Positions 6,787 through 17,965 are shown, numbered from the stretch's first letter. The stretch is 64,000 nt of DNA from Candidatus Accumulibacter cognatus (GCA_013414765.1 CP058708.1:5066748-5130747), one strand, 5' to 3'. Numbers and translations: made by a program. The notes: generated by a model not told the origin, from the letters alone.

Positions 6787-9243
6787 TCAGCCCTTGCAGC
6801 CTTTCTGCAGCCGTAACGAATTGGCAACCACCAGCAATGAACTCCCGGACATGCCGATGCCGGCCATCCACGGCGTAATGAAGCCACTCATCGCCAGTGG
6901 CAAGGCAACCAGGTTATAGGCAAAAGACCATAACAGATTCTGCCGAATCACGTGCAAAGTACGCCGCGCAACGACCACGCCGCGCCAGAGATGATCCAGG
7001 TTTTCGGAAAGCAGCACCAGATCGGCCTGTGTGCGTGCCAATTGCGACCCACCCCCCATGGCTACCGAAACCTGCGCCTGCGCCAATACCGGGGCATCAT
7101 TGACGCCGTCACCGACCATCGCCACCACCGCCCCGTTGGCCTGCAAGTGGCGCACATAGTCGTGCTTGGCCTGTGGTGACGCGTTCGCCAGCACCTCGTC
7201 GATACCCAGTGCCTGCGCAACACGATGGGCAGCCGGTGCAGCGTCACCAGTCAACAGCGCCACCTGTCGCCCTCCGGCACGCAGTGCCGCGACCATCGCC
7301 GCCGCTTCCGGCCGTGTTTTGTCGCCAAGGCGAAACAGTGCAATCCAGTCCGACTCGTCGCCGAGCGCGATCACCGTATCGCTACTCGTAAGCAGAGACT
7401 GTGCAGCGTCCGGCAGGGGCTTGCCATGCAGCACCTGAACATAGTCCGGGCGGCCGAGACGCACCGACCGTCCGGCATTCTGGGCGTTCATGCCGGACCC
7501 CGGCTCGTTGCTCGGCTCGTCGACCGCCGGCAGCAACTTGCCCCCGGTGGCCTGCCGCAAGGCGGCGGCGATCGGATGCTCCGACGCCTGCTCGAGAGCC
7601 GCCGCCAGCGCCAGACTGTCTTGCTGATCGAGTCTGCCAAGAGGCAGTATTTCAAGCACCTGCATTTCGCCGGTGGTCAACGTCCCGGTTTTGTCGAAAA
7701 CGAAATGACTGGCCTGCGCCAGGGATTCAACGGCATGACTGTGCGTCACCAGCAGGCCGATCCTGGCCATTGCTCCACTGGCCACCGTCAACGCTACCGG
7801 GGTGGCCAGCGATAAGGCACAGGGACAGGTGACGACCAGCACCGAAACTGTGATCCACAGCATCTGCCGAGGGTCGATGAACCACCAGGCGAGAGCCACC
7901 GCCGCAGCAAGAAACAGCAGCGTGACGATGAAGTGGCTGGCAATGCGGTCCGCCAGTTCAACGATACGCGGCTTCTCGGAGGCCGCGCGCTCCATCAGAC
8001 GGACAATTGCCGACAGTCGAGTCGCATCGCCGACCTGCGTCACCTCGATCAGCAACGGGCTCTCGATATTTACCGCACCAGCAGTGACCGATACACCCGG
8101 GCGTTTCTGCACCGGCGCACTTTCCCCCGTCAACAACGCCTCGCTGGCACTACTCTCGCCTTCAATGACTTGCCCGTCCGCCGGAATCGTCTCGCCAGGT
8201 CTGACCAGGACGACATCACCACGCTGCAGATCGGCGGCCATCACCTGTTCGAAGTCGCGACTCGCCGGGTACGCCGATACTCGCGCCGCCACCACCGGCA
8301 TCAGCCGGGCCAGTGCCTCGGTGACGCTGACCGCGCGCTGGCGAGCGGTCATTTCCAGGAATCGACCGCTCAGCAGAAAGAAGACGAACATCGTCACCGA
8401 GTCGAAATAGACCTCGCCACTTGCAGTCAGCGTCGCCCAGACGCTGGCTGCGAAGGCAGCCCCAACTCCCAGTGCCACCGGCACATCCATTCCTGCACGG
8501 TGCAGCCGGAGATCGCGCCAGGCATTGCGAAAGAAGGGCGCGGCCGAATAGCAGACCACAGGCACTGTCAGGACCAGACTGGCCCAGCGCAACAATTGTT
8601 CAGCCGCCGGCATCATTTCGCCGGCCCCCGCGAAATATACCGGCACGGCGTACATCATCACCTGCATCATGCCGAAACCGGCGACGAACACTCGCCACAG
8701 CGCGCCGCGCCGTTCCTGGCGCGCCAGTTCCTCGCTTCTCGCGGTGTCGTAGGGATAAGCTCGATATCCGATCGCCGATATTGCCGCGAGAATGTCCGAC
8801 AGCTTGATCCGCCTCTCGTCCCAACGCACTCGCGCACGCCGCGTCGCGTAATTGATATCGACTGCAGTCACCCCCGCGAGGCGGCAAAGCTGCTGCTCGT
8901 TGAGCCAGATGCACGCTGAACAGGTGATCCCCTCGAGAATCAGCGAGGCCTCGCGCTCGCTACTGTCGGGACCGCCGTCGAGGTCCCGTACAAAGCCCTT
9001 CTGGAAATCGGCGTGATCGTAGAATCGCAGGCTCTCGACGATCTCCGGCAGAGCTTCGTGTGGCGCATTCGGCAAGGTATCGCGATGACGGTAGTAGTCG
9101 GTCAGTCCGTTGTCTACTATAGTCTGTGCCACTGCCTGGCATCCACCGCAGCACATGGCGCGCGGCTGCCCGTCGATGTTGACCGCAAGATCTACTGAAG
9201 TGGGTATGGGCTGACCGCAATGGTAGCAATTGCTGACCTTCAT
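6787..9243 (-). CDS. ccoI: CcoI/FixI-type copper-transporting P1B ATPase
   Basis: 818 residues from the ATG at 9243 (AAGG ribosome site; a TTG 30 nt upstream is less likely). Seen in order: an N-terminal CYHCG and CCGGC cysteine region (residues 6-35) typical of the FixI class, a metal-binding domain with GITCSACIW, membrane CPC motif (CPCALSLATPVAL), phosphorylation site DKTGTLT, SEHPIAAAL and the hinge GDGVNDAPVLAQA. It exports Cu(I) towards the periplasm for insertion into CcoN rather than for detoxification. ccoS follows directly, and the gene is divergent from ribF. Confidence 0.94.
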   Translation of the reverse strand: MKVSNCYHCGQPIPTSVDLAVNIDGQPRAMCCGGCQAVAQTIVDNGLTDYYRHRDTLPNAPHEALPEIVESLRFYDHADFQKGFVRDLDGGPDSSEREASLILEGITCSACIWLNEQQLCRLAGVTAVDINYATRRARVRWDERRIKLSDILAAISAIGYRAYPYDTARSEELARQERRGALWRVFVAGFGMMQVMMYAVPVYFAGAGEMMPAAEQLLRWASLVLTVPVVCYSAAPFFRNAWRDLRLHRAGMDVPVALGVGAAFAASVWATLTASGEVYFDSVTMFVFFLLSGRFLEMTARQRAVSVTEALARLMPVVAARVSAYPASRDFEQVMAADLQRGDVVLVRPGETIPADGQVIEGESSASEALLTGESAPVQKRPGVSVTAGAVNIESPLLIEVTQVGDATRLSAIVRLMERAASEKPRIVELADRIASHFIVTLLFLAAAVALAWWFIDPRQMLWITVSVLVVTCPCALSLATPVALTVASGAMARIGLLVTHSHAVESLAQASHFVFDKTGTLTTGEMQVLEILPLGRLDQQDSLALAAALEQASEHPIAAALRQATGGKLLPAVDEPSNEPGSGMNAQNAGRSVRLGRPDYVQVLHGKPLPDAAQSLLTSSDTVIALGDESDWIALFRLGDKTRPEAAAMVAALRAGGRQVALLTGDAAPAAHRVAQALGIDEVLANASPQAKHDYVRHLQANGAVVAMVGDGVNDAPVLAQAQVSVAMGGGSQLARTQADLVLLSENLDHLWRGVVVARRTLHVIRQNLLWSFAYNLVALPLAMSGFITPWMAGIGMSGSSLLVVANSLRLQKGCKG

Positions 9244-9280
9244 CGCCGACCTTAAACAAGGAGAAGAAGACAAAACTGGT

Positions 9281-9286
9281 TATAAT
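9281..9286 (+). promoter_or_regulatory. candidate -10 box of the ribF-ileS-lspA-fkpB-ispH operon
   Basis: A perfect TATAAT lies 32 bp before the ribF ATG in the 74-bp divergent gap with ccoI. No good -35 element is visible 16-18 bp upstream, so strength is uncertain. Confidence 0.4.
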
Positions 9287-9317
9287 CGCATGTTTTGTCC
9301 GCTCCCACTCGCTCCTG

Positions 9318-10241
9318 ATGCTCGTCTATCGCGGTTTTTCACAGATAGCGCCCAGTGCCACCGTCCTGACCGTTGGCAACTTCGACGGCGTGCACCTTGG
9401 CCATCGCGCACTGCTCGCTCGTCTGACGGCGGCGGCGAAAAGCTTCGGCCTACCGGCAGCAGTGCTCACCTTTGAACCACATCCGCGCGAATTCTTTGTA
9501 CCCGAATCGGCACCATCAAGGTTGTCCACACTACGTGAGAAGCTTGAATTACTCGCCGACGACGGCGTCAACATGGTGCACGTCTGCCATTTCAATGCTC
9601 GTTTCGCCGCCTTGAGCGCCGAAGAATTCATCGAACGGGTGCTGGTTGACGCGCTGCGCGTCCGGCATCTGATTGTCGGCGACGATTTTCGCTTCGGCGC
9701 TGGGCGCGCCGGCGACTTTGCAACGCTGCGCAACGCCGGCGCCAGGCTCGGTTTTCAGGTCGAGTCCATGGAAAGCATCACTCTCGATGGCGAGCGCGCT
9801 TCGAGTTCGGCTGTTCGCAACGCCCTGCAGTCCGGGCGGCTTGAACACGCGGCGCGTCTGCTCGGCCGTCCCTATTCGATCGACGGACGCGTCATGCACG
9901 GCGATCAGATCGGACGACAACTCGGTTTTCACACTGCGAACATTCGCATCAAACACGAACGACCACCGCTGCAAGGAGTCTTTGCGGTCGAAGTCAAAGG
10001 CCTGCCAGGTGGCCCACACCGAGGCGCCGCCAACCTCGGCTACCGGCCGAGTGCCCAGCAAGTGGTACGGCCACTGCTTGAAGTGCATCTTCTTGATTTC
10101 TGCGCCGACATCTATGGCGCCCATCTGAACGTCCGCTTCCTGCACAAGTTGCGGGATGAAATGAAATTTCCTGACTATGGCGCTCTCAAGGCGCAGATCG
10201 CCAGCGATGTTGCCGCCGTGAAACAGTACTTCCAGTTGTGA
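9318..10241 (+). CDS. ribF: bifunctional riboflavin kinase / FAD synthetase
   Basis: 307 residues. The N-terminal nucleotidyltransferase domain shows [15 protein letters not shown] and [17 protein letters not shown]; the C-terminal riboflavin kinase domain shows [16 protein letters not shown] and NLGYRPS. The enzyme converts riboflavin to FMN and then FAD in the cytoplasm. It heads a chain of overlapping or nearly abutting genes (ribF-ileS-lspA-fkpB-ispH), an order conserved across many proteobacteria. Confidence 0.95.
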   Translation: MLVYRGFSQIAPSATVLTVGNFDGVHLGHRALLARLTAAAKSFGLPAAVLTFEPHPREFFVPESAPSRLSTLREKLELLADDGVNMVHVCHFNARFAALSAEEFIERVLVDALRVRHLIVGDDFRFGAGRAGDFATLRNAGARLGFQVESMESITLDGERASSSAVRNALQSGRLEHAARLLGRPYSIDGRVMHGDQIGRQLGFHTANIRIKHERPPLQGVFAVEVKGLPGGPHRGAANLGYRPSAQQVVRPLLEVHLLDFCADIYGAHLNVRFLHKLRDEMKFPDYGALKAQIASDVAAVKQYFQL

Positions 10242-10249
10242 GAACCAAC

Positions 10250-13078
10250 ATGGCCGACTACAAGAAAACCCTCAATCTCACCGATACGCCCTTCCCGATG
10301 CGTGGCGACCTCGCACGCCGCGAGCCGCAATGGGTTGCCGCCTGGCAACAGACCCGGCTCTACGAGCGCATCCGCGAGGTCTCGCAGGGGCGCCCGCGCT
10401 TCGTCCTGCACGATGGCCCCCCCTACGCCAACGGCGACATTCACATTGGCCATGCGGTCAACAAGATCCTCAAGGACATGATCGTCCGCGCCAGGACGCT
10501 GGCCGGCTTCGACGCGCCCTATGTCCCAGGCTGGGACTGCCATGGCCTGCCAATCGAACACCAGATCGAAAAACTGCACGGCAAGCATGTCCCAGCCGAC
10601 CGTGTACGCGAGCTGTGCAGGGCCTTCGCCAATGAACAGATCGAGCGCCAGAAGAAGGATTTCATCCGCCTTGGCATTCTCGGAGAATGGGACCAGCCTT
10701 ATCTGACAATGAACTTCAAGACCGAGGCCGACGAGATTCGCGCGCTCGGCAGGATTCTCGAGAAGGGCTACCTTTATCAGGGTCTGAAGCCGGTCAACTG
10801 GTGTCTCGATTGCGGTTCCGCACTGGCCGAAGCCGAGGTCGAATACGAAGATAAGACTTCGGCTGCGATCGACGTCGCCTTTGAAGTACATCCGAATCAT
10901 TCCGACAAGGTGGCCAGGGCTTTCGGTCTGACGCACCTGCGCGGGCCGGCTTTCGCGGTGATCTGGACGACGACGCCGTGGACGCTGCCAGCCAACGAGG
11001 CTGTCTGTGCGCACCCGGAATTCGACTACCAGTTGATCGATACCCCAAAAGGTACGCTGATCCTCGTGCGTGAGCTCGCCGAAGCCTGCCTGCAGCGTTA
11101 TGGGTTGACCGGCACGGTGATCGGCGCTGCGAAGGGCGTCGCGCTCAAGCAGGTGCTGCTCAAACACCCGTTCCAGCCGCGCGACGTGGCAATCATCTGC
11201 GGCCTGCATGTCACCATCGAAGCCGGTACCGGTCTGGTACACACCGCACCAGCGCACGGCACCGACGACTACCTGATCGGCAAGGTCTACGGTCTGCCGG
11301 TTAACAATCCGGTCGGTGATGACGGGCGCTTCGTTGCCGGCACGCCAGCGCTGGCCGTTGGCGAACTTGCAGGGAAGACGGTCTGGGAGGCCAACCCGCT
11401 CATCCTGCAGGAACTCGCCAGCAACGGTCACCTGCTCAAGTCCGAAAAAATCCAGCACAGCTACCCTCACTGCTGGCGCCACAAGACTCCGATCATTTTC
11501 CGTGCCACAACACAGTGGTTCATCGGCATGGAGCACCGCCCCAACTCACCCGGCACGACTTCGGCCCCGCCTGGTGATGAGCAGCCGACACTACGCTGGT
11601 GTGCCGAGCGTGCGGTCGACGAAACGCAGTTCTTCCCATCCTGGGGTCGTGCGCGCCTCGAAGCGATGATGCGCACACGCCCCGACTGGTGCGTTTCACG
11701 GCAGCGCAACTGGGGGGTTCCCCTGCCCTTCTTCCTGCATCGGGAAACGGCGGCGCTGCATCCACGCACCGGCGAACTCATCGAAGCCGTCGCACAACGC
11801 GTCGAAAAAGCCGGTATCGAAGCGTGGTTCGCGCTCGACGCCAGCGAACTGCTCGGCACCGAAGCCAGCGAGTATCGCAAGATGAGCGACACCCTCGACG
11901 TCTGGTTCGACTCCGGGTCGACACACTCGAGTGTCCTGCGCGGCTCGCATCGCAGCCAACTGGCTTATCCGGCCGACCTCTATCTGGAAGGCTCGGATCA
12001 GCATCGCGGCTGGTTCCAGAGTTCGCTGCTGATCGGCTGCGCGCTGGACGGCCGCGCGCCATACAAGGCCTTGCTGACGCATGGCTTCGTCGTTGACGGC
12101 AAGGGCCTGAAGATGTCGAAATCAAAAGGCAATGTGATCGCACCACAGAAGATTGCCGATACCCTCGGCGCCGAGATCCTTCGCCTGTGGGTCGCGGCTA
12201 CCGACTACTCGGGAGAACTGTCGATCTCCGACGAGATTCTCAAACGCGTCGTCGAAGCCTACCGCCGCATTCGCAACACGCTGCGCTTTCTGCTCGCCAA
12301 CACCTCGGACTTCGATGCCAGCCGCGACGGACTGCCGATTGAGGAATGGCTGGAGATCGACCGTTACGCCCTGGCCATGACCAGGCAAATGCAAGCGCAA
12401 TGCGAAGCCGACTACGAACGCTTCGAGTTCCACCGCGTCGTGCAGTCGCTACAGACCTTCTGTTCCGAGGATCTCGGCGGCTTCTACCTCGATATCCTCA
12501 AGGACCGCCTATACACCACGGCCACTGCTTCCCCGGCGCGCCGCTCGGCGCAGAACGCTCTGTGGCACATCCTGCAAAGCCTGACCAAGGCGATGGCACC
12601 GATCCTCTGCTTCACTGCCGAAGAGATCTGGCAACTACAGACTGGTGACCGCGAACAGTCGGTGATGCTGCACACCTGGCAAGCGCTGCCGTCACCGGCG
12701 TCTGAAGGCGAACTGCTCGAAAAATGGTACAAAATCCGTAATTATCGCGCCGAAGTCATGCGCGCCCTCGAGGAACTGCGCATCGCTGGCAAAATCGGTT
12801 CACCGTTGCAGGCCGAGGTGAGCCTCTACTGCGATGGCGAGAAGTACGAGATTCTTTCTTCACTGGGGGACGACCTGCGCTTTGTCCTGATCTGCTCGCA
12901 GACCCAAGTCATTCGCGACGCCAATGACCGGCTTCTCTGTGCGCCACTGGCCCATGCCAAATGCGAGCGCTGCTGGCACCTGCGCCCGGATGTAGGGGTT
13001 CACCCCGATCACCCCGGCCTCTGCGGTCGCTGCATCGAAAACCTGTATGGTGAGGGCGAGACCCGTGCCTTCGCGTAA
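10250..13078 (+). CDS. ileS: isoleucyl-tRNA synthetase
   Basis: 942 residues from the ATG at 10250; a GTG at 10238 overlapping the ribF stop is a less likely alternative. Class I motifs are clear: [15 protein letters not shown] (HIGH) and [11 protein letters not shown] (KMSKS). The editing domain contains [12 protein letters not shown] and a GTDDY segment ([11 protein letters not shown]). The C-terminus ends with the zinc-binding CERCWHLRP ... CGRCIENL. It charges tRNA-Ile and edits misactivated valine. lspA starts inside its last codons (32-nt overlap). Confidence 0.97.
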   Translation: MADYKKTLNLTDTPFPMRGDLARREPQWVAAWQQTRLYERIREVSQGRPRFVLHDGPPYANGDIHIGHAVNKILKDMIVRARTLAGFDAPYVPGWDCHGLPIEHQIEKLHGKHVPADRVRELCRAFANEQIERQKKDFIRLGILGEWDQPYLTMNFKTEADEIRALGRILEKGYLYQGLKPVNWCLDCGSALAEAEVEYEDKTSAAIDVAFEVHPNHSDKVARAFGLTHLRGPAFAVIWTTTPWTLPANEAVCAHPEFDYQLIDTPKGTLILVRELAEACLQRYGLTGTVIGAAKGVALKQVLLKHPFQPRDVAIICGLHVTIEAGTGLVHTAPAHGTDDYLIGKVYGLPVNNPVGDDGRFVAGTPALAVGELAGKTVWEANPLILQELASNGHLLKSEKIQHSYPHCWRHKTPIIFRATTQWFIGMEHRPNSPGTTSAPPGDEQPTLRWCAERAVDETQFFPSWGRARLEAMMRTRPDWCVSRQRNWGVPLPFFLHRETAALHPRTGELIEAVAQRVEKAGIEAWFALDASELLGTEASEYRKMSDTLDVWFDSGSTHSSVLRGSHRSQLAYPADLYLEGSDQHRGWFQSSLLIGCALDGRAPYKALLTHGFVVDGKGLKMSKSKGNVIAPQKIADTLGAEILRLWVAATDYSGELSISDEILKRVVEAYRRIRNTLRFLLANTSDFDASRDGLPIEEWLEIDRYALAMTRQMQAQCEADYERFEFHRVVQSLQTFCSEDLGGFYLDILKDRLYTTATASPARRSAQNALWHILQSLTKAMAPILCFTAEEIWQLQTGDREQSVMLHTWQALPSPASEGELLEKWYKIRNYRAEVMRALEELRIAGKIGSPLQAEVSLYCDGEKYEILSSLGDDLRFVLICSQTQVIRDANDRLLCAPLAHAKCERCWHLRPDVGVHPDHPGLCGRCIENLYGEGETRAFA

Positions 13079-13577
13079 TATCGACCGCTGGCTGTGGCTA
13101 GCCGGCATCATTGTCGGCGTCGACCAGATCAGCAAGTGGCTGGTTCTCGCATGGCTGCAACCTGGCGACTCGATCTACTTCGCACCTTTCTTCAACTGGG
13201 TACTAACCTTCAACCCCGGTGCCGCCTTCAGTTTCCTGTCCGACGCCGGCGGTTGGCAACGCTGGTTTTTCACGGTCCTGGCGCTGTGCATCTCGGTCTG
13301 GATCGTCAGCATCCTGCCGCGTCACAGCGGTGAGTTCAGACTCTCGCTGGCCCTCACCCTGATCCTCGGCGGTGCGCTGGGAAACGTCATCGACCGCCTG
13401 CGCTTCGGCGCCGTGGTTGACTTCATTCAATGGCACGCTGCGGGTTTCTACTGGCCAGCCTTCAACATCGCCGACTCGGCCATCTGTATCGGTGCGCTGC
13501 TGATGGCTTGGGACCAGTTTGCGCGCAAACCGGGCACGCCCGATTCCATGCACACCCGCCACCAGGAGCCGTCTTGA
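13047..13577 (+). CDS. lspA: lipoprotein signal peptidase (signal peptidase II)
   Basis: 176 residues, four membrane helices. Conserved segments include [32 protein letters not shown] (one catalytic Asp) and FNIADSAI (the second catalytic Asp). This inner-membrane aspartic peptidase cleaves prolipoprotein signal peptides. The ATG at 13047 overlaps ileS by 32 nt; a GTG 18 nt later is an alternative start. The C-terminal tail beyond the last helix is polar. Confidence 0.95.
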   Translation: MVRARPVPSRNIDRWLWLAGIIVGVDQISKWLVLAWLQPGDSIYFAPFFNWVLTFNPGAAFSFLSDAGGWQRWFFTVLALCISVWIVSILPRHSGEFRLSLALTLILGGALGNVIDRLRFGAVVDFIQWHAAGFYWPAFNIADSAICIGALLMAWDQFARKPGTPDSMHTRHQEPS

Positions 13578-14044
13578 TCGACATACCAAACGCCGACTCA
13601 CTGCCTGCTGCCGTCGCTACAGTGAGGTCCGACAGCTTCCTGACGCTGCACTACCGCCTCTCTGCCGATGACGGCGGAGATTACGTCAGCACTTTCGACC
13701 TCTCGCCGGCCACTCTCCAGATGGGCAGTGGCCAGCTTGCCGACTCGCTCGAAAGCTGCCTGCTCGGCCTTGCCGCCGGCAAGCGTCACGTTTTCCATCT
13801 TGCCGGTCTGGACGCCTTTGGATCCCACAACCCACGCCTCGTCGAACGCATCGCCCGTAGTGCGTTGCCGCCGGAAATCGAACTTCGGGTCAACTCTCTG
13901 ATCGAGTTCAGCTCCCCGAACGGGTCAACCAGCTTTGCCGGTTTTCTGCGCGAGCTGACCGACAGCGGTGCGCTCTTCGATTTCAACCATCCACTTGCCG
14001 GCAAGCCGATCCGTTTCGAAGTCGAAATCATCGCCATCATGTGA
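13574..14044 (+). CDS. fkpB: FKBP-type peptidyl-prolyl isomerase, SlpA/FkpB class
   Basis: 156 residues if a TTG at 13574 is the start; it overlaps the lspA stop by 4 nt and follows an AGGAG ribosome site at 13564. A GTG at 13622 is the alternative. FKBP features are [29 protein letters not shown] and an inserted flap domain ([15 protein letters not shown]...). Family members act as prolyl isomerase and chaperone in the cytoplasm. The position between lspA and ispH is the classical one. Confidence 0.9.
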   Translation: MIDIPNADSLPAAVATVRSDSFLTLHYRLSADDGGDYVSTFDLSPATLQMGSGQLADSLESCLLGLAAGKRHVFHLAGLDAFGSHNPRLVERIARSALPPEIELRVNSLIEFSSPNGSTSFAGFLRELTDSGALFDFNHPLAGKPIRFEVEIIAIM

Positions 14045-14052
14045 GGCCCCGC

Positions 14053-14973
14053 ATGCAAGTCATTCTTGCCAATCCACGTGGTTTCTGCGCTGGTGTCGAG
14101 CGCGCCATCGCCATCGTCGAACGCGCCATCGAAACCCTCGGTGCACCGATCTACGTCCGCCATGAAGTGGTGCATAACCAGTTCGTCTGTGACGATCTGC
14201 GTGCCAAGGGCGCCATCTTCATTGACGAACTGGCTCAGGCACCCGCCGGCAGTACAGTCATATTCAGTGCCCACGGCGTCTCGAAGGCAGTCCGTGAAGA
14301 GGCCGCAGCACTCGGCCTCAAGGTCTTCGATGCCACCTGTCCACTGGTCACCAAGGTGCATGCCGAAGTCGCCAAGATGCGCAAGGAGGGCCGCGAGATC
14401 GTGATGATTGGCCACAAGGGGCATCCTGAGGTCGAGGGAACCATGGGACAAAGCCCTGATGGCATGTATCTCGTCGAGACAGTCGTCGACGCGCGCCAGT
14501 TGCAGGTCAACGCGCCGGCCCGCCTGGCGTACGTTACACAGACCACCCTGTCGGTCGACGACGCCGCCCAGGTAGTGGCGGCCTTGAAGGCGCGTTTTCC
14601 CGAGATCATCGGCCCGAAGAAGGACGACATCTGCTACGCCACGCAGAACCGACAGGATTCGGTCAAGCAGCTAGCCAGATCCACCGAAGTCATCCTCGTC
14701 ATCGGCAGTCGGTCGAGTTCCAATTCCAACCGCCTGCGTGAAGTCGCTGAACTGATTGGCAGCCGCGCTTATCTCATCGACCAGGCCGAACAGATTGACC
14801 CGGCCTGGCTCGCTGGCGCCAGCCGGGTTGGCGTCACCGCCGGCGCCTCCGCCCCGGAGGTGCTGGTCCAGGAGGTCGTTGATCGCCTGTCGGGTGGCGA
14901 CCCGGCCAAGGTAGGCCAACTCGACGGCACTGAAGAAAACGTGACCTTCGCCCTGCCGCGCGAACTACAGTAG
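14053..14973 (+). CDS. ispH: 4-hydroxy-3-methylbut-2-enyl diphosphate reductase
   Basis: 306 residues from the ATG at 14053, preceded by GAGG; a GTG at 14041 overlapping the fkpB stop is possible. The three cluster cysteines are visible in [24 protein letters not shown] and [14 protein letters not shown]; the catalytic Glu lies in [11 protein letters not shown]. It is the last enzyme of the MEP isoprenoid pathway (4Fe-4S), giving IPP and DMAPP. ispD and ispF of the same pathway lie 26 kb away in this window. Confidence 0.97.
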   Translation: MQVILANPRGFCAGVERAIAIVERAIETLGAPIYVRHEVVHNQFVCDDLRAKGAIFIDELAQAPAGSTVIFSAHGVSKAVREEAAALGLKVFDATCPLVTKVHAEVAKMRKEGREIVMIGHKGHPEVEGTMGQSPDGMYLVETVVDARQLQVNAPARLAYVTQTTLSVDDAAQVVAALKARFPEIIGPKKDDICYATQNRQDSVKQLARSTEVILVIGSRSSSNSNRLREVAELIGSRAYLIDQAEQIDPAWLAGASRVGVTAGASAPEVLVQEVVDRLSGGDPAKVGQLDGTEENVTFALPRELQ

Positions 14974-15258
14974 TCATCACCCCGGGCGAACTACTACCCG
15001 GTGGTTCGCTCATTGGGATGGCGGCTGACGATTTTCTTGCCATTAAATACGTCGGATATGATCTCGAAAAATGCCTGGTTCGACCACTGCCAGCCCTTCG
15101 ATCTCAGCCGAACGATACCCCCCGCACCACTCATCTCCCACAAGCCGCCGTATATCGTGCCGTGCTTGCTCGCAGCCCACCCTCGACTATGATGAGCTGT
15201 GTCTGGGCCCCGCCCGACCCGCTTGAGGCCATGCCCAACACGTTACCTCCCAGGCAAA
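14974..15258 (+). promoter_or_regulatory. intergenic region with candidate promoter of the minor-pilin operon
   Basis: No gene is visible in these 285 nt. TTGCTC (15166-15171) and TATGAT (15188-15193) are separated by 16 bp and would start transcription about 60 nt before the first pilin gene. No RpoN -24/-12 site was found here. An imperfect G/C-rich hairpin just after ispH lacks a T-tract. Confidence 0.35.
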
Positions 15259-15723
15259 ATGATGATCAATCATCCAAGAGAACCCAACAGTTCCGGCTTT
15301 ACGCTGATTGAATTAATGATGGTTGTGGCGATCATCAGCATTTTGCTGGCGATTGCCGTACCGGCCTACAACGAGTATATCCGTCGAGCCCATCGTGCCG
15401 CCGCCCAGCAATTCTTGCTCGATGTTGCGCAGCGTCAGGAGCAGTATCTGCTTGACAATCGGCAATACGCAACCCTGCTCGGTGTCGGCGCTGGCGGACT
15501 GGGCATGAGCACTCCGACAGACGTTGCCACAGACTACGCCGACCCCGATTTTACCGGCGTGAATAATGCGGCCACGCCTCCTGCCTTCCTGCTGTTCATG
15601 GCCCCGAAGGCAGGCGCCAGAATGGCTGGGGACGGAAATCTGGTGATCAACAACAGAACCCTGAAGTGGCGAGACACCGATGGAGATAATGTCTACACGG
15701 CAGGCACGGACAAGCCATGGTAA
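15259..15723 (+). CDS. pilE: type IV pilin-like protein, PilE minor-pilin class
   Basis: 154 residues from tandem ATGs at 15259/15262. A short leader with prepilin peptidase site SSG|FTLIELMMVVAII (Gly before Phe, Glu at +5) leads into the hydrophobic alpha-helix, followed by PAYNEYIRRAHRAAAQQFL and a segment typical of PilE-type minor pilins (LLDNRQYA). It is cleaved by PilD and incorporated into, or primes, type IV pili. The end overlaps fimT by 7 nt. Expression as a major pilin cannot be excluded, but the operon context argues for a minor pilin. Confidence 0.88.
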   Translation: MMINHPREPNSSGFTLIELMMVVAIISILLAIAVPAYNEYIRRAHRAAAQQFLLDVAQRQEQYLLDNRQYATLLGVGAGGLGMSTPTDVATDYADPDFTGVNNAATPPAFLLFMAPKAGARMAGDGNLVINNRTLKWRDTDGDNVYTAGTDKPW

Positions 15724-16274
15724 CGGCCAGCAAACCAGGGCTGAATCACGGCTTCAGCCTGATTGAACTGATCGTCGTCATTGTCATCCTCGGGATTCTG
15801 ATGAGCATGGCCACGCTTCCCTTTCAGGAAATGATCGCCAATCAACGCCTCAGGACAGTGACTTCGGACCTCACGGCTGACCTGGCTCTGGCGCGCATCG
15901 AAGCGATCAAGCGCGGCACCCGCGTCGGCATCACGCGTACTACGTCCCAGTGGATTGGTGGCTGGCAGGTCTTTGACGATGCCGACCGCGACGGGGTGTG
16001 GGACGCAGGTGAAGGAGTCCTCATCTCCCGACCGGCCCTCGACAATACCGTCAGAGTCTGCAGCGTTGGTACGAATGTGGACAATTCGATCGACGTTCTG
16101 AGCTTTGGAGGAGACGGCCGGGTGCGTACCTATAATGCCGGCGCCGAAAAAACGGGGATTCGGGGGATCACCGTCAGTTCCACGCTCATTTCCCCGAGCG
16201 TACCGGCACGCCTGCTGGAGTTCAGCCCGACGGGTCGTGTCACGACTGTCAGCGGCGTTGCCGGTTGCCCTTGA
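15717..16274 (+). CDS. fimT: type IV pilus minor pilin, FimT/GspH family
   Basis: 185 residues with prepilin site HG|FSLIELIVVIVILGIL and the GspH/FimT signature (LRTVTSDLTADLALARIEAI, then a GGWQVFDD segment). FimT-like pilins prime pilus assembly, and some bind DNA during natural transformation. The region TRVGITRTTSQWIGGWQVF carries basic residues, but whether it binds DNA is unknown. The start overlaps the previous gene by 7 nt. Confidence 0.9.
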   Translation: MVTASKPGLNHGFSLIELIVVIVILGILMSMATLPFQEMIANQRLRTVTSDLTADLALARIEAIKRGTRVGITRTTSQWIGGWQVFDDADRDGVWDAGEGVLISRPALDNTVRVCSVGTNVDNSIDVLSFGGDGRVRTYNAGAEKTGIRGITVSSTLISPSVPARLLEFSPTGRVTTVSGVAGCP

Positions 16275-16283
16275 GGACGCGCC

Positions 16284-16922
16284 ATGAAATTCTTTCAGCA
16301 GGCCACGCGCGGATTCACCCTTCTTGAGGTGCTGATTTCCCTGCTCATCCTCATGATTGCTTTGCTCGGCATTGCAGCCCTCATGCTCAAGGGGCAGCGC
16401 GCTGGGTTTGAGGCCTATCAACGCCAACAGGCGCTGGCCATGGCACAGGAAATGGCCGAAAAAATTCGCGCCAATCAGGGCGGAGCCCCGTTCTACGTGA
16501 CGGGGGTCACCGAAGGGACGGGCATGCCTGGACGAGGAGGCTTGTTCGCAACGTACAAGGCGCTTGCCAGCGACGCCAAGTGTTTGAGCGGTCCCAGCTG
16601 CACCAGCCAGCAGATTGCGCAGAATCACCTCGCCACCTGGGACGGCGTGCTTGCTGGTGAATCGGAAATCAAGGATGCTGCGACCAATCGTGTTGGCGGC
16701 ATCATCGGAGCCAGGGGATGTATCGAGAGACCCGCCGCCACTCAACCAGTATTCCTGGTCAGCGTGGCATGGCAGGGTGAGAGCGATACCGTCGCCCCTG
16801 ACGCCACAACGGCCTCGGCATGCGGCGCGGGACTTTACGGAACTGCTGCGCGCCGCCGCTTGGTCACCCTCACGGTTGTCACCTGCCAGTTGAACGCCGC
16901 CGCACCCTGGGGATGTTCATGA
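16284..16922 (+). CDS. pilV: type IV pilus minor pilin PilV
   Basis: 212 residues. Prepilin motif RG|FTLLEVLISLLILMIA, followed by LLGIAALMLKGQRAG and MAQEMAEKIRANQ, which is characteristic of PilV. It is part of the minor-pilin priming complex with PilW, PilX and PilY1. It starts 9 nt after fimT and its stop overlaps the pilW start (ATGA). Confidence 0.9.
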   Translation: MKFFQQATRGFTLLEVLISLLILMIALLGIAALMLKGQRAGFEAYQRQQALAMAQEMAEKIRANQGGAPFYVTGVTEGTGMPGRGGLFATYKALASDAKCLSGPSCTSQQIAQNHLATWDGVLAGESEIKDAATNRVGGIIGARGCIERPAATQPVFLVSVAWQGESDTVAPDATTASACGAGLYGTAARRRLVTLTVVTCQLNAAAPWGCS

Positions 16923-17965
16923 TGATCATGCGCAAGTTCATTCGGCCCACAGCACATGCGCGACAACGCGGTATGACCTTGGTCGAAGTCATGGTCGCCA
17001 TGACGATCGGCATCATCCTGCTGCTCGCCCTGGGCGGTCTATTCGCCAATTCCACCCGCGTGTTCAAGGTCAATGACGAATTCTCCCGCATGCAGGAGAA
17101 CGGCGCCTATGCACTCAATACCATTGGCGCCGACCTTCGTATGGCGGGCTTCTATGGCCACATGGCCACGAACGACCTGACCATTCCGGTGGCCATTGCC
17201 ATTACCAACGATTGTGGCACCAACTGGGCCATCAATTTCGCGCAAGCGCTCGGTACGGACACGCTTGCCGGCATGTCCTGCATCAATTCGGCCAATTTCC
17301 TCACTGGCAGCTTCATTCTCGTGGTGCGCGGAGCCACGGGAATCGCGGTGCTGCCTGCCGCCCTGAACGCCGGGACATTGTATGTGCAGTCGGATCCAAG
17401 CGGCGGGATCCTGTTCCGGGGCGACCAATATGCCGGTTTAGGGACACCGCCCAAACGACTTTTTCTGGGTGGAACCGAGGCGCCAATCTATCCCTATCAG
17501 GCCAGGGCATACTATCTTCGCCCCTGCAGTCGTCCTACCGGTACGGGCGGAGCCTGTCTTGCCTCCGATGACGGCAACCAGCCAATTCCCACATTGGTAC
17601 GGCAGGAACTTGCCGGCACGACCATGTCCGAGGTCGCTATCGCGGAAGGTATCGAAGCGGTACGGATTCTCTATGGTCTCGGCACCGGCGGCACGGGTGC
17701 GCCGGTGACCTACACCGAGACACCGACGGCCGCACAGTTTGCGGAGCGGGTGGTGACAGCGAGGATCTCCCTGTTGGTTCGCTCGCCCAAGCCGAGCAAC
17801 GACTATGACGATCGCAGCCGCTCCTACGATCTGGATGGTGACGGGACTGCCGAAGTGAACTGCCAGGAGGACGGTCTGCCCTGCAACTATCATCGACATG
17901 TCTTCACGCAATCCTTTCAGGTTCGCAACATCGCTCAACGGCTTGCATTTTTACCCTCATCATGA
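16919..17965 (+). CDS. pilW: type IV pilus minor pilin PilW
   Basis: 348 residues from the ATG at 16919, which overlaps the pilV TGA; in-frame ATGs at 16913, 16922 and 16928 are also possible. Prepilin motif RG|MTLVEVMVAMTIGIIL, then ENGAYALNTIGADLRMAGFYG, typical of PilW. The large C-terminal head contains cysteine pairs and a Gly/Thr-rich stretch. It is a minor pilin of the priming complex and overlaps pilX by 4 nt. Confidence 0.9.
   Translation: MMIMRKFIRPTAHARQRGMTLVEVMVAMTIGIILLLALGGLFANSTRVFKVNDEFSRMQENGAYALNTIGADLRMAGFYGHMATNDLTIPVAIAITNDCGTNWAINFAQALGTDTLAGMSCINSANFLTGSFILVVRGATGIAVLPAALNAGTLYVQSDPSGGILFRGDQYAGLGTPPKRLFLGGTEAPIYPYQARAYYLRPCSRPTGTGGACLASDDGNQPIPTLVRQELAGTTMSEVAIAEGIEAVRILYGLGTGGTGAPVTYTETPTAAQFAERVVTARISLLVRSPKPSNDYDDRSRSYDLDGDGTAEVNCQEDGLPCNYHRHVFTQSFQVRNIAQRLAFLPSS

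Noticed and set aside
10175-11536. A 453-codon frame antisense to ileS.
   Set aside because: Shadow of a certain essential gene, no start signals or family features.
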